From: Glandiceps talaboti
Taxonomy: Eukaryota > Hemichordata > Enteropneusta > Spengelidae
Direction of reading: 5' to 3'
Assembly (NCBI RefSeq): GCF_964340395.1
Contig: NC_135561.1
Coordinates: 14,451,461 to 14,515,460, forward strand
Length of the DNA: 64,000 nt
Both the position numbers and the translations under genes were made by a program. The notes under the pieces are model-generated. The model worked only from the letters and a program-made list of their open reading frames with translations. It searched no databases and was not told where the DNA came from. Below, in pieces: positions 29,820-44,069 of the stretch (within the stretch, counting starts at the first letter, position 1; each line of letters begins with the position of its first letter).

Positions 29820-32800
29820 GATGGATGGATGTATGCATGCATGCATGAGTGTATGTGTATATGCGAATACACACATGCATGTATATATTTACAAATTGTT
29901 ATCTATGCATTGTGCGTACTATCATGATAAAGTTTTTAAGCGAAATATATCTGTATTAATTTATTGTCCCATGTTTCTCTCTTTAGAAACAATCCGTTTT
30001 GAGTACTTGCAGGTCTAGTCATATTTAGTAGGTTATAATAAGATCAGCTTTGACATGTTTAACAATATTCCTAATTTCATCTTTAAGCAAACATCGAAGT
30101 TCATTTTCCCACCTTTATGTTCAGCAACGGACTCAAACTTAAATTTCGGCGATTCCCTCGAACTTGAAACAACTTTAAATCCAATTTCGTTTACCATTTC
30201 ATTCAAATCTTGGAGCGAACCAGGATAGGGGAATAAGCCGGGTTTGAAGTTCTGTATTGAAAAAAATGAGAGAACTTCTATGAGTATATCGACGTTGAAA
30301 CCAATGTAAATGTAGACATCTAAGCTTACCATTTTGATAACGGTAGACATTTCGTATCGGTATCACGGTTTATAATTATATTTAACTTAATCTCGCTTTA
30401 TATAACATCAAGTGGAATAATGCTTGTAGCCATCAAATACATAATTCTATAAATATATTTAACCATGTCTACGGTGGCAATCCTTAATTCTTCACATGGA
30501 AATTCATTCGTACTGATAAAGAATTATATGACAGTAATATTTGCCTCGAGGCACATGTTTTAAAGTTATTGACTACATACATTTTGTACTTCTATCTATG
30601 TCAAGAGATTGACCCACTCTACAGAGCACATCACCTTAGTGACAAAAGAACCTATAAGGGGAGGGAGGAGGGGTGTCATAGTTCATTTACAACACGCTTC
30701 CTTTGTTTAAGGTAGTTATATTATAGTGTAATTTCTGTTATTAGAGGTATCTATACTTTCATCATAAAAATCAAATGCAGTATATGTACTCAAATATTTG
30801 GAATACAAATGGGGGGGGGGGGGCTTCCGATAGGATAACTCAGAGTTGAAGCACCTTTTGGAGAATTTGTTATTTCTAACAGTAATGTCTGATTGTGAAA
30901 CCATATCTTACCACAACTATCTATTCATGTGATCACAAAAAGTGCTTCAGTCATTCACTCATTTTATGAAATATCGATATCATACTTTATATTTCTGTTG
31001 CCAATATGAGTATATGTGTCATCCCTTAAGTTTTTAATCCTGCAGTGACATATTTATAGTTATTGTAATAAGATATTAATACACCAAGATTCACAGTACA
31101 CAAATAAAAATATGAATATATGAAAATATGTCTTGTTCATATTTGATATATATTGCCGCTTTTTACAATTCGAATAAAGGGAGTGCCACTAACAATGACA
31201 ATACGGCATCTTTCATACCTCAAGATAGTCCTTCCAACGCGGAAGGTCACAACATTCATAGTACACGGAGGTGAACGTATCCTGCGGGTCCTTCATCATG
31301 AATAAAGCGTTGAATAAACCAGACGGTCGTAAACACCAGTAAGCCTTTCTGAATACTTGTTTTATGTCTTCGATCCAGTGAAGCGCTCCCATCGATATGA
31401 CCTTTGTGAAAGAGTTTTTGAACTCTATGCATGATTCCTGTAGTCTGGTAGCATCGGCTACGGCGTATCGAGTTTTGTTCATCACAGAATTGTTGTGATT
31501 TGCTATGTCGATGGCAGTCTCAGAAATATCAATACCTTTAAATTGGACACATAAAGAAATAAACGGAATGGTGACGTTACATTTACTTTTACCCAAGTCA
31601 CTTATGGTGAAAAAAACGGAAATGTTCATATAGTCCAACCACATTGTACAATACAAACTAATTTTACTATGCATTTAGTCTCTTAAAAGAGATGTAAGCA
31701 ACCCAGACCAAGTCCGTCTTTGTAGTTCAACATTTGCAGGAAAAACGTTTTTATTGTAAATACTATTAGTTAGTTATTGTACACAAAACACAATAGACAC
31801 ATGAGCAGACTAGCCATGATGCAGGGTGATTTATATTTTAAAAACATATACATGATGTGACGTTTAACGTGAAGTCTTGATTTGCTTTCTTCAACAAATA
31901 TTTTCTTAATATTTTGTAGTGGTGTAAACTTGTTAACTGCTTCATGTAGTATAGAGTTAAAGCTGCTCCAACATTGTTCTGTGCTACAATCTTTGAATGT
32001 TGTATCCAAGTATATTTTTGTTGTAGTGAATTCTTCATTGCTGTATAATCTGCTCTATTGTAGTTTGGTGTTTGCGAAACGTTCTCGGGAATGGATATTT
32101 TAACAATTACTTTCCACTATTTCTTAAATGATCTGCGACCCACACTTCTTCAAACATGTTGGATTCAGAGGTCAATACTAAGTCGAGGATGGAGTCATCC
32201 CTAGTTGGCAAGGACAAATGCTGAGTGAGAAAGCAATCCATAGTAGTATCCAGAAATGTCTGGCCTTTAGTTGATTCTGCTGTCAGTCGACCCCAATTTA
32301 TGAACGGGTAGTCAAAATCTCTCATACATAGTCTCTTTCCTAATTATAAGCTCCTCTCTTAATTAATTTTCTATCTATCTCACGTCGTTTAGAAGTAAGC
32401 TCTGGGGCGTTCGAGATATTCACATTCTTGTATACTTTGTTTGATGACTTCGAGAAGTTTTTGGCTTTCAGAAAAATTTTACGCATTTTTGTTTTCCTAT
32501 CTCTCAGTTTAATCTTCAGTACCGTAGTCTAGGTAGTTATCTACTTTTAGTTGTTTTCTTCAGGCCAGTGGGTAGTATTGCCATCTCTGTCACATCTAAA
32601 TCATCCAGCCCAATATCAGCTAAAAGCCCGCTTGTATTTTCCATCTCAATCATACCCTGGTTTACCATGTCTTCGTTCGGTTCTGGTTAATTTTTTTTGG
32701 GTTCCCTGTATTACCGTGACATTAAAAACTAGTTGTTCAACTTCACTTCTATATGTTGACTCTTTGTAGCTCTGGAATTCCCAGTTCTCTTAAATACTGT

Positions 32801-33732
32801 ATACCAGATCTAAACTTTCCAGTCGCACCTGAAAGTTATCCATTACGTACAGCTTCGCTGATCATGATCCTTTGTCGCAGCCTTTGCAATACCAGCCGTG
32901 TATCGTGTTGTCAAAGTCAGTAGACGTTAAAACTTCATAGAGTTCACTTGATGCACTTTGACATTTCGTATGAAAGAGTGACACCCACACTCCTCCATAT
33001 TTACTATTCACTTCTTCGCTGCATGCTCTACAGTTACGAACTTTTTTCAATAAATAAATCTAGGGCAGCCTATCACTTCTTGTGGGTGCAGGCGGTCGCC
33101 ATCTTGGACTGTCACACTCATTCTTTGAATGCAAAACTGGTATTATGTACAACCCTTCATGTATGCATTTGATTTACAATAACATGTTTACACTTTCCTC
33201 TTTTTTAATCAGAAAAAAAACTAGTATAACTATAAGTTATTTACTATGAACAATTTCCAAACAGAATTCCAGGATTTTCACACATAATATATCTTGTAAA
33301 CGATTTGAATGTATATCACACAAGGGACTGAACTACATCGAGGACTATGTATATAACTCTTACCTAGCTACGACTTCAAATCAAAATCAAACGAAGAGAC
33401 AATTTAACAAAGCTGTTGTTGAGGTTGTGACAAATTGAATATCACTTTAGCGTACAAACAGCGAGAAGAACTTATAATTAGCGACGAAGCCACCAATATG
33501 CTGTCATAGACTTTTGGAAAAAAAGAAACCCGATTTGATATAACTTACCGACGACACACCGTATATTATCACGGCTTGCTATATGCTTGACCAGTTCCCC
33601 TGTTCCACATCCAATATCCAAGACATTGTCACCGTCTATCCAGTCATCTTTCCATAAAGATGACAAATCCAGTCCCATCCTACATACCTGTGGCCTGTTT
33701 TTTAGATAATCTTCCCTGTGTACCTCGTTCAT
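29487..33732 (-). CDS. JHAMT-like methyltransferase, copy 3, 267 aa
   Basis: Exons 33549-33732, 31219-31535, 30113-30251 and 29487-29650; same phases as the others and no break. Exon 1 codes for the same protein as copy 2. Exon 2 has its own changes (IANHNN, TRYAVADATR, SMGALHWIED, YYECCD). Exon 3 has SSSRESP, as in copy 1, not the SWREWP of copies 2, 4 and 5. Intron 2 is long (967 bp) and nearly identical to that of copy 5, while intron 1 with its CR1 remnant is nearly identical to copy 2. The gene is therefore a mosaic. Confidence 0.87.
29680..29857. repeat. CTGT/ATGT/GT/GGAT microsatellite upstream of exon 4, copy 3
   Basis: Same place and structure as in copy 2, with fewer units. Confidence 0.95.
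31878..33118 (-). mobile_element. CR1-clade LINE remnant in intron 1 of copy 3
   Basis: Nearly identical to the remnant in copy 2 (offset about 6.24 kb), with the same internal deletion of the reverse transcriptase. The ORF1 part keeps an open PHD-like finger at 32862-33050 (NCRACSEE, LFHTKC, WYCKGC). Confidence 0.75.
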
Positions 33733-33951
33733 GTTGAATTTACTAATTATAGTTATTTACATGTAAAATGATATGGCGTACCTGTGCGTCGACCTTTGTA
33801 CACCATTCGTGTTTGTCAATGAATAGAGATAGGCTGAAGTCTGTAAGGTGAAAAATGACTTGTCAAGTAAATACGAATGAATATATTAACCTTTCGCCTC
33901 TGCCATTAATATATAGTAGGAAATGAATATTCAAAGTAGTTGATTTCTGAT

Positions 33952-33958
33952 AGATAGA

Positions 33959-34034
<76 letters not shown>

Positions 34035-34146
34035 TGTAATACATTTGATGTCACCGTGACATATTAACAAAACCAAGGAGGAAGGGCGGTTTACAAAACA
34101 AACTAATCATATATTCCAACATATGCAAATTAGTTGTCATATATAT

Positions 34147-34231
<85 letters not shown>
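33952..34231. repeat. (AG)n and (AT)n tracts upstream of copy 3
   Basis: AG at 33952-34032, starting 220 bp upstream of the ATG, and AT at 34138-34231. Confidence 0.95.
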
Positions 34232-34232
<1 letters not shown>

Positions 34233-35710
34233 CTTCTTTCCTCAATACAAATGCTTCGTAGACAAATTTTGCCAGGTTATATATAATTTTGATATTTCTA
34301 CCTGAAGACAGATTTACCAAAGACTGTTGATTTGGATATCGAAATGGCCATTGTGGTAGAAATTTCCCCTATGATAATGTAGTCACCCTAACATTGTATG
34401 ACTAAATTCTGAGGCAAAACCAAGGAGGGAGGGCGGTTTACAAAACAAACGAATTATATATTCCATAATATGCAAATAAGGTGTCAGTTGTAAATATGAA
34501 TGAACAAGAACAAAATTTGACCCATCAATACTTCTTTATTTTTTTTCATAATTTATTTTTAAAATGTGGTTACACTATACAGTATATAGCGACTCAGTGA
34601 CAAGGGCCCCTTAGGTCACTCGTTAACTTAACGAAGAAAAAATATTGGGGAATGATATCTAATTACATGGCAAACGTTTAAACTCACGACAAAGGTAACC
34701 TTGTTTTGATATTATGATCATACAGAACAATTTTTGGGAATGAATACATGTATTTTATTTACTTTGCCGAAACCCTTTTTTCAGTTTATATCATTTTGGT
34801 TGCCATATATAGTAATGATATATTTAATCTTTATAACACCATTGGATATATGGTACCGTGAGAAAATTATGGTCTAAAGTATATGTGACGATAATAGGTT
34901 TGTGAGGAGAGCATAGTTTAGATTAGTCAAATGGTGAAACATGAATGGCGAATGGGAAAACCAGCCATGTTTAATGAATACACTATGAAAGACAGACTTT
35001 TTAAAAGATAAACTCAACTAGAGTCAAGAGTATGAAGTTTAATGAATTGAAATTGAATTTAAAGAGTCAATGTCATTACTGTGATTCATGATATCAATAA
35101 CTCAATTCACATCACCTTTATTCCTTGCCCTTATTGTATTTATTTGACCACCCTAAAATTGATAAAAACTGGATAATTCCATTGTCATTGAATGATGACC
35201 TGATTCTTAACTACCATGGAAATCACAAATTGTTTGACTGTTAATTAATGTCCATATATAGATAATTATGACATGAAAAGTCACAGTCGTCTGTTATTGT
35301 TAGTGTGCAAGATACGCAGTGACGTGGCGCCCTCACACATCGCTCAACCTCTCTCACTCAGAGTGAAGGCCGGTGAGGGCGAAATGAATGTCCAAGTCAT
35401 CTGTGTGCTGAATCATGCATACATGGTTGATCTTTACACAAGAAGCACACAATGTACTGAAGCCTCTATTAGTGTTCATGATTTAATTATTCGTAGAAAT
35501 CTCTCAATTGAGGTACAAATATTACAGGTGTCTTCAAAATGACAATAGCAGTGAAGGAAATTAAAATCAGCTTGCTTAGAGCACACACGACTTCAATATT
35601 AATGAGTTGTAATGAATGGTAAATATGATTTAGCAAAACGTTAAGTGTGCTTGGATCAAAAGAATGGTCCAGAAGATGAATGGAGGAAATGTGTACTCGA
35701 AAAGAATTAT
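34232..35710. repeat. Array spacer between copies 3 and 4
   Basis: Very close copy of 28008-29486, including the dispersed GATACG repeat near 35307-35388. Confidence 0.7.
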
Positions 35711-38700
35711 TTATCTTTCAATTTTCAGGCAGACCACTTCATACCACCAGTAAGGCTTTCCGGCTTCATCCTTTGGTGCCAGAGAACAGAATAGTTGGTA
35801 GGCATCTTCCATAAATTCGGCATGCAGTTCAAATGGTATATAATCGAGATGTCCGAGAAGAGGTTTTAAAAAACCTGTGAAAAATACAGATCCAGTAAAA
35901 ATATGTCTGTCTGTCTGTCTGTCTCTGTAGGTATGTATGTATGTATGTATGTATGTATGTATGTATGTATGTATGTATGTATGTATGTATGTATGTATGT
36001 ACGTACGCACGTATGTATGTATATGTATGTATGTATGTGTGTGTGTGTATGTATGTATGTATGCATGTGTGTGTGTATGTATGTATGTATGTATGTATGT
36101 ATGTATGTATGTATGTATGTATGTATGTATGGATGGATGGATGGATGGATGGATGGATGGATGGATGGATGTATTGATGCATACATGAGTGTATGTATGT
36201 GCGAATACACACATGCATGTATATATTTACAAATTGTTATCTATGCATTGTGCCTACTATCATGATAAAGTTTTTAAGCGAAATACATCTGTATTAATTT
36301 ATTGTCCCATGTTTCTCGCTTTAGAAACAATCTATTTTGAGTACTTGCAGGTCTAGTCATATTTAGTAGGTTATAATAAGTTCAGCTTTGACATGTTTAA
36401 TAATATTCCTAATTTCATCTTTAAGCAAACATCGAAGTTCATTTTCCCACCTTTATGTTCAGCAACGGACTCAAACTTAAATTTCGGCCATTCCCTCCAA
36501 CTTGCAAGAACTTTAAATCCAATTTCGTTGACCATTTCATTGAAATCTTGTAGCGAACCAGGATAGGGGAATAAGCCGGGTTTGAAGTTCTGTATTGAAA
36601 AAAATAGGATAACTCAGAGTTGAAGCACCTTTTGGAGAATTTGTTATTTCTAACAGTAATGTCTGATTGTGAAACCATATCTTACCACAACTATCTATTC
36701 ATGTGATCACAAAAAGTGCTTCAGTCATTCACTCATTTTATGAAATATCGATATCATACTTTATATTTCTGTTGCCAATATGAGTATATGTGTCATCCCT
36801 TAAGTTTTTAATCCTGCAGTGACATATTTATAGTTATTGTAATAAGATATTAATACACCAAGATTCACAGTACACAAATAAAAATATGAATATATGAAAA
36901 TATGTCTTGTTCATATTTGATATATATTGCCGCTTTTTACAATTCGAATAAAGGGAGTGCCACTAACAATGACAATACGGCATCTTTCATACCTCAAGAT
37001 AGTCCTTCCAACGCGGAAGGTCACAACATCCATAGTACACGGAGGTGAACGTATCCTGCGGGTCCTTCATCATGAATAAAGCGTTGAATAAACCAGACGG
37101 TCGTAAACACCAGTAAGCATTTCTGAACACTTGTTTTATGTCTTCGATCCAGTGAAGCGCTATCACCGATATGACCTTTGTGAAAGAGTTTTTGAACTCT
37201 GTGCAGGATTCCTGTAGTCTGGTAGCATCGGCTACGATGTATCGAGTTTTGTTTACCACAGAATTGTTGCGATTTGCTATGTCGATGGCAGTCTCAGAAA
37301 TATCAATACCTTTAAATTGGACACATAAAGAAATAAACGGAATGGTGACATTTACTTTACTCAAGTCACTTATGGTGAAAAAAACGGAAACGTTCATATA
37401 GTCCAACCACATTGTACAATACTTGCCTTACCAGGTCAGCGTATGAGCAGAAAGAGCAAACATGCATGGAAATTCAAATGCAGTTTGGATTTTTAAAATG
37501 TTAAACTAACTTTACTATGCATTTAGTCTCTTAAAAGAGATGTAAGCAACCCAGACCAAGTCCGTCTTTGTAGTTCAACATTTTCAGGAAAACGTTTTTA
37601 TTGTAATTAGGTAGTTATTGTACACAAAACACAATAGACACATGAGCAGGCTAACCATGATGCAGGGTGATTTATTCTTATAAAATACTTATAAAACATA
37701 TACACGATGTGACGTTTAACGTGAAGTTAATAATGTGATTGCCATAGTTGTAAATTAACCAGGGCAGGGAAGAAAGCCTCAAAGGCTCGTATAATCCCTT
37801 GTAGTGTTCATGTACTGGTCCAGTCTAATTTTAAAGTCCACAACAGTATTGGCTTGGATGCTGTTCAAATGTGATATGACGCGCTGTGTGAAGAAGTTTT
37901 TTTCCCTTTTTTGTGCATGGGTGTCCTCTTGCTCTCTTCATTTGGTAATGTTTGAATGATAGCCCGTGGTCAATTTTGTCAAATCCCTTAATGAAACGAA
38001 ACACGCGAAGTCTCCACTCCTCCTTTCCTTCAATGTATTGATGTTATCTGCATAATTTAAATATCTAAGTTCTGGTATTATTTTTGTCGCTCTCATTTGA
38101 ATCTTCTTGAGGAGGTCAATGTCCTTTTTATAGTGTGGGTTCCAAAACTGAACAGCATATTTGATGTGTGGTCTGACTAAAGAGTTGAACAGCTTCATGA
38201 TAAAGAATTTTGATTTGACTGTGCGAAATATTCCGTTTGATGAAAATTGTCACAATCCGCCAGAGAATTAACAATTGAATACAGCTTGTATCATCTGCAA
38301 ACTTCAGTGTGAAAGACAACACTACATCATCAATGTCATTAATGTATATCAAAAATAAAATAGGTCCTAGTACAGATCCTTGGGGTACACCACTGGTGAC
38401 AGCTGACCACTTGGATGCAGTTCCATTCAATACTGTACTTCGGTTAACCAGTTCTGAATCCATACACTGATCTTCCTTGTTACGCCGTTTGCTTGTAGCT
38501 TTGGCATTAGTCTTGCATGAGGAACCTTATCAAAGGCCTTACTAAAGTCAAGGTATGCTATGTCTATTTGGGTTTCCTTCATTAACTGATTTCGTTACAA
38601 ACTCAAAGAACACAAGGAAATTTGACACACATGATTTGCTTTTGGTTAACTCATACTGACTCCTTCTGATGAGCGAGTATTTCTCTAAGTGTTCCTCATG

Positions 38701-41700
38701 GCATTTCTTATCAAGATTTCCAATATATACTTTAAATAGAGTGGATGTGCGATGTGCTGGCCTGTATTTACCGGCATAGTAGTGTTTTGGCCCTTCTTGT
38801 AAATTGGAGTAACATTTGCTTGTCCCCATATTCTTGGAATACATCCGTCTTTTAATGACAAGTTGAAAATCAAAGTGATAGGTGTTTCAAGTTCTGTAAC
38901 AAGTTCTGTCAGTACTCTTGGGTGTATGTTGTCAGGACCTGGGGTTTTATTTGGATTGAGTTCAGTAAGTTGGTTGTGTACGTCTACTGTTTATGTCAAG
39001 GTGCGATAGCCACTCATTCTGATCATTGGGAAGAAGTTCTGCTTGTGTAAAACCGTCTCTATCTTCCTAGGTAAAGACTGAACTAAAAAATGCGTTTAGT
39101 GTCTCTGTAGCTCCAAGTCCGAGTTTATAACTTTTCCTGTTTGGTCCTTCAATGAGGCAACTGAGTCCTTTGTATTCTGCTTTCTTCATACATATGCGTA
39201 GAAACTCTTTGAATCCTTTGTTATGTTTTCACTTATTACTTATTTTCAAACTGGCGTTTAGCACGACGAATTTCTCCATTCACTATTACTTGGGATTGTC
39301 TGTATGGTGGAAGTCATTAGAGTCTTTAGTACAGGCTTATTTCTTCCATGCATGATATTTTGTCTTGATGTGCTTTAACACTTTATTTATTCAGCCACAG
39401 TGGTTGCCTTCTTCAGCAAATACTTTCTTGATATGTTGTAGTGGTGTGAAGTTGTTAACTGTTTCATGTAGTATAGAGTGAAAGCTTCTCCAACATTGTT
39501 CTGTGTTACAATCTTTGAATGTTGTATCCAAGTATATTTTTGTTGCAGAGTATTCTTCATTGATGTATAATCTGCTCTATTGTAGTTTGGTGTTTGCGAA
39601 ATGTTCTCTGGAATGGATATTTTAACAATTACTTTCCACAGTATGATTGCATGATCACTATTTCTTAAATGATCTCTCACCCACACTTCTTCATCCATGT
39701 TGGATTCACAGGTCAATACTAAGTCGAGGATGGAGTCATCCCTATTTGGCAAGGACAAATGCTGAGTGAGAAAGCAATCCTTATTAGTATCCAGAAATGT
39801 CTGGCATTCAATTGATTGTGCTGTCATCAGTCGACCCCAATTTATGGACGGGGAGTTAAATTTCTCATACATAGTATACTTTCACTGTTTTCTTTGGACG
39901 TAGATTATTATGTTCATCACAATTTTTTTCTGCCAGAGCTTGGATTTGTTTAACAGACACCAATAATTAAATTGCCTTTATGGTACATTTTAACTCACAC
40001 CATACACTCCCTTCAAAAACCACTTTTTGACAGGTCTTCTCTATTGTTGATTACAAAACAGTCTTTTACATGTATTAGTACACCACCACCTTTCCTTCCA
40101 TACCTAGCCTTTCCTAACATATTGTATCTTTGGAGATTTAGTTCAGCAGTTCTATTTTCCTTTGTGGCCCAGGATGCAGTCAAACCAATAATGTCAGGTT
40201 GTAGTGCATTTACTACAGCTTCAAATTCACCAAAAGTATTTAGCAGACTTCTGGCATTTATACAAAAAACATCGTAGGCTGCTCACATTTTCCTATAAAT
40301 TCTCTTGAAAATTACTTGAGTATATATTATTTACACAACACTGAAGATTTACTTTTATTCTTGTCAGTTAATAGTTTTTTGATATATCTCTTTCAACTCT
40401 GTGCTGATTGGTGACACTTCTACTTTTACATATCTTGACGTTCACTTCCCCTTTCTCTTTCCTACTTTTAAGCTCCTTTCTTAATTAATTTTCTATCTAT
40501 CTCACGTTGTTTAGAAGTAAGGTCTGGGGCGCTCGAGATATACACATTCTTGTATACTTTGTTTGATGACTTCGAGAAGTTCTTGGCTTTCTGGAAACTT
40601 TTACGCATTGTTTTCATATCTATTAGTTTAATCTTCAGTACCGTAGTCTAGGTAGTTATCTACTTTTAGTTGTTTTCTTCAGGCCAGTGGGTAGTATTGA
40701 CATCTCTGTCACATCTACGTCATCCAGCCCAATATCAGCTAAAAGCTCGCTTGTATTTTCCATCTCACTCATACCCTGGTTTACCATGTCTTCGTTCGAT
40801 TGTGGTTAATTTTCTTTTGGTTCCCTGTATTACTTTAAAAACTAGTTGTTCAACTTCACTTCTATATGTTGACTCTTTGTAGCTGTGGAATTCCCAGTTC
40901 TCTTAAATACTGTACACCAGATCTAAACTTTCCAGTCGCACCTGAAAGTTATCCATTACGTTCAGCTTCGCTGATCATGATCCTTTTTCGCAGCCTTTGC
41001 AATACTAGCCGTGTATCGTGTTGCCAAAGTCAGTAGACGTTAAAATTGCATAGAGTTCACTTGATGCACTTTGACATTTCGTATGAAAGAGTGACACCCA
41101 CACTCCGCACTGTAGAGTATCATATTTACTACTCACTTCTTCTCTTCATGTTCTACAGTTACGAACTTTTTTCAATAAATAAATCTACCGCAGCCTATCA
41201 CTACTTGTGGGTGCAGGCGGCCGCCATCTTGGACTGTCATACTAGTTCTTTGAAAGCAAAACTGGTATTATGTACAACCCTTAATGTATGCATTTGATTT
41301 ACAATAACATGTTTACACTTTCCTCTTTTTTAATCAGAAAAAAACTAGTATAAGTTATTTACTATGAACAATTTCCAAACAGAATTCCAGGATTTTCACA
41401 CATATTATATCTTGTAAACGATTTGAATGTATATCACACAAGGGACTGAACTACATCGAGGACTATTTATATAACTCTTACCTAGCTACGACTTCAAATC
41501 AAAATCAAACGAAGAGACAATTTAACAAAGCTGTTGTTGAGATTGTGACAAAATGAATATCACTTTAGTGTACAAACAGCGAGAAGAACTTATAATTAGC
41601 GACGAAGCCACCAATATGCGCATGCTGTCATAGAGTTTTGGAAAAAAAGAAACCCGATTTGATAACTTACCGACGACACACCGTATATTATCACGACTTG

Positions 41701-41854
41701 CTATATGCTTGACCAGTTCCCCTGTTCCACATCCGATATCCAGGACATTGTCACCGTCTATCCAGTCATCTTTCCATAAAGACAACAAATCCAGTCCCAT
41801 CCTACATACCTGTGGCCTGTGTTTTAGATAATCTTCCCTGTGTACCTCGTTCAT
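35711..41854 (-). CDS. JHAMT-like methyltransferase, copy 4, 267 aa
   Basis: Exons 41671-41854, 36993-37309, 36451-36589 and 35711-35874; phases and sites as in the others. Distinct residues: LKHRPQ in exon 1, [10 protein letters not shown] and [10 protein letters not shown] in exon 2, QDFNEMV and SWREWP in exon 3. Intron 1 is 4.4 kb and holds the most complete CR1 element. Intron 2 has the same short form as copy 2. It appears intact. Confidence 0.87.
35904..36200. repeat. CTGT/ATGT/GGAT microsatellite upstream of exon 4, copy 4
   Basis: Nearly 300 bp, the second longest of the series at this position. The ACAG and ACAT units end about 30 bp before the acceptor on the transcript strand. Confidence 0.95.
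37727..41240 (-). mobile_element. CR1-clade LINE, most complete copy, in intron 1 of copy 4
   Basis: From its 3' end upward: RT C-terminus ([15 protein letters not shown]), RT core with [15 protein letters not shown] and KFADDT, an RT N-part with [10 protein letters not shown], a linker, an endonuclease ([35 protein letters not shown]), then ORF1 with a PHD-type finger. About 3.5 kb. Many frameshifts and stops, so inactive. It belongs to the minus strand, like the host gene. Family knowledge: CR1 elements code ORF1 with PHD or esterase parts and ORF2 with endonuclease plus reverse transcriptase. Confidence 0.85.
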
Positions 41855-42089
41855 GTTGAAATTACTAATTATAGTTATTTACACGTAAAATGATATGGCG
41901 TACCTGTGCGTCGACCTTTGTTCACCATTCGCGTTTGTCAATGAATAGATATAGGCTGAAGTCTGTAAAGTGAAAAATGACTTGTCAAGTAAATACGAAT
42001 GAATATATTAACCTTTCAGGTGTACTTGTTCCGCCTCTGCCATTAATATATAGTAGGAAATGAATATTCAAAGTAGTTGATTTCTGATA

Positions 42090-42092
42090 GAT

Positions 42093-42131
<39 letters not shown>

Positions 42132-42240
42132 GATAATGTAATACATTTGACGTCACCGTGACATATTAACAAAACCAAGGAGGAAGGGCGGTTTACAAAA
42201 CAAACTAATCATATATTCCAACATATGCAAATTAGTTGTC

Positions 42241-42332
<92 letters not shown>

Positions 42333-42338
42333 ATATAA
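42090..42338. repeat. (AG)n and (AT)n tracts upstream of copy 4
   Basis: A short AG tract at 42090-42132, starting 236 bp upstream of the ATG, and AT at 42238-42338 ending in ATGT units. Confidence 0.95.
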
Positions 42339-43809
42339 GCTTCTTTCCTCAATACAAATGCTTTGTAGACAAATTTTGCCAGGTTATATATAATTTTGAT
42401 ATTTCTACCTGAAGACAGATTTACCAAAGACTGTTGACTTGTATATCGAAATGAACATTGTGGTAGAAATTTCCCCTATGATAATGTAGTCACCCTGACA
42501 TTGTATGACCAAATTCTGAGGCAAAACCAAGGAGGGAGGGCGGTTTATAAAACAAACGAATTATATATTCCATAATATGCAAATAAGGTGTCAATTGTAA
42601 ATATGAATGAAAAAGAACAAAATTTGACCCATCAATACTTTTTTATTTTTTTTCATAATTTTTTTTTAAAATGTGGTTACACTATATAGTATATATAGAC
42701 TCAGTGACAAGGGCCCCTTAGGTCACTCGTTAACTGAACGAAGAAAAATATTGGGGTATGATATCTAATTACATGGCAAACGTTTAAACTCACGACAAAG
42801 GTAACCTTGTTTTGATATTATGATCATACAGAACAATTTTTGGGAATGAATACATGCATTTTTATTTACTTTGCCGAAACATTTTTTTCACTTGATATAA
42901 TTTTGGTTGCGATAGTAATGATATATTTAAGATTTGTAACATCATTGGATATATGGTACCCTGAGAAAATTATGGTCTAAATTATGTGTGACCATAATAG
43001 CTTGGTGAGGAGAGCATAGTTTAGATTAGTCAATTTGTGAACCATGAATGTATGGTGACTGGGAAAACCAGCCATGTTTTATGACTATGAAAGACAGACT
43101 TTTTAAAAGATAAACTCAACTAGAGTCAAGAGTATGAAGTTTAATTAATTGAAATTGAATTTAAAGAGTCAATGTCATTACTGTGATTCATGATATCAAT
43201 AACTCAATTCACATCACCTTTATTCCTTGCCCTTATTGTATTTATTTGACCACCCTAAAATTGATAAAAACTGGATAATTCCATTGTCATTGAATGATGA
43301 CCTGATTCTTAACTACCATGGAAGTCACAAATTGTTTGACTGTTAATTAATGTCCATATATAGATAATTATGACATGTAAAGTCACAGTCGTCTGTTGTT
43401 GTTAATGTGTGTAAGATACGCAGTGACGTGGCGCCCTCACACATCGGTCAACCTCTCTCACTCAGAGGGAAGGCCGGTGAGGGCGAAATGAATGTCCAAG
43501 TCATCTGTGTGCTGAATCATGCATACATGGTTGATCTTTACACAAGAAGCACACAATGTACTGAAGCCTCTATTAGTGTTCATGATTTAATCATTCATAG
43601 CAATCTCTCAATTGAGGTACAAATATTACAGGTGTCTTCAAAATGACAATAGCAGTAAAGGAAATTAAAATCAGCTTGCGTAGAGCACACACGACTTCAA
43701 TATTAATGAGTTGTAATGAATGGGAAATATGATTTAGCAAAACGTGTGCTTGGATCAAAAGAATGGTCCAGAAGATGAATGGAGGAAATGTGTACTCGAA
43801 AAGAATTAT
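42339..43809. repeat. Array spacer between copies 4 and 5
   Basis: Same spacer type as 28008-29486, slightly more diverged; the dispersed GATACG repeat is near 43415-43488. Confidence 0.7.
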
Positions 43810-44002
43810 TTATCTTTCAATTTTCAGGCAGACCACTTCATACCACCAGTAAGGCTTTCCGGCTTCATCCTTTGGTGCCAGAGAACAGAATAGTTGGTAG
43901 GCATCTTCCATAAATTCGGCATGCAGTTCAAATGGTATATAATCGAGATGTCCGAGAAGAGGTTTTAAAAAACCTGTGAAAAATACAGATCCAGTAAAAA
44001 TA

Positions 44003-44069
<67 letters not shown>

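Noticed and set aside
36439-36678. Minus-strand frame reading through intron 2 into exon 3 of copy 4
   Set aside because: Wrong frame through the SWREWP exon; the correct frame is the spliced one.
37727-41240. An active LINE
   Set aside because: RT and endonuclease frames are broken by several stops and frameshifts, and the block is split into short frames.
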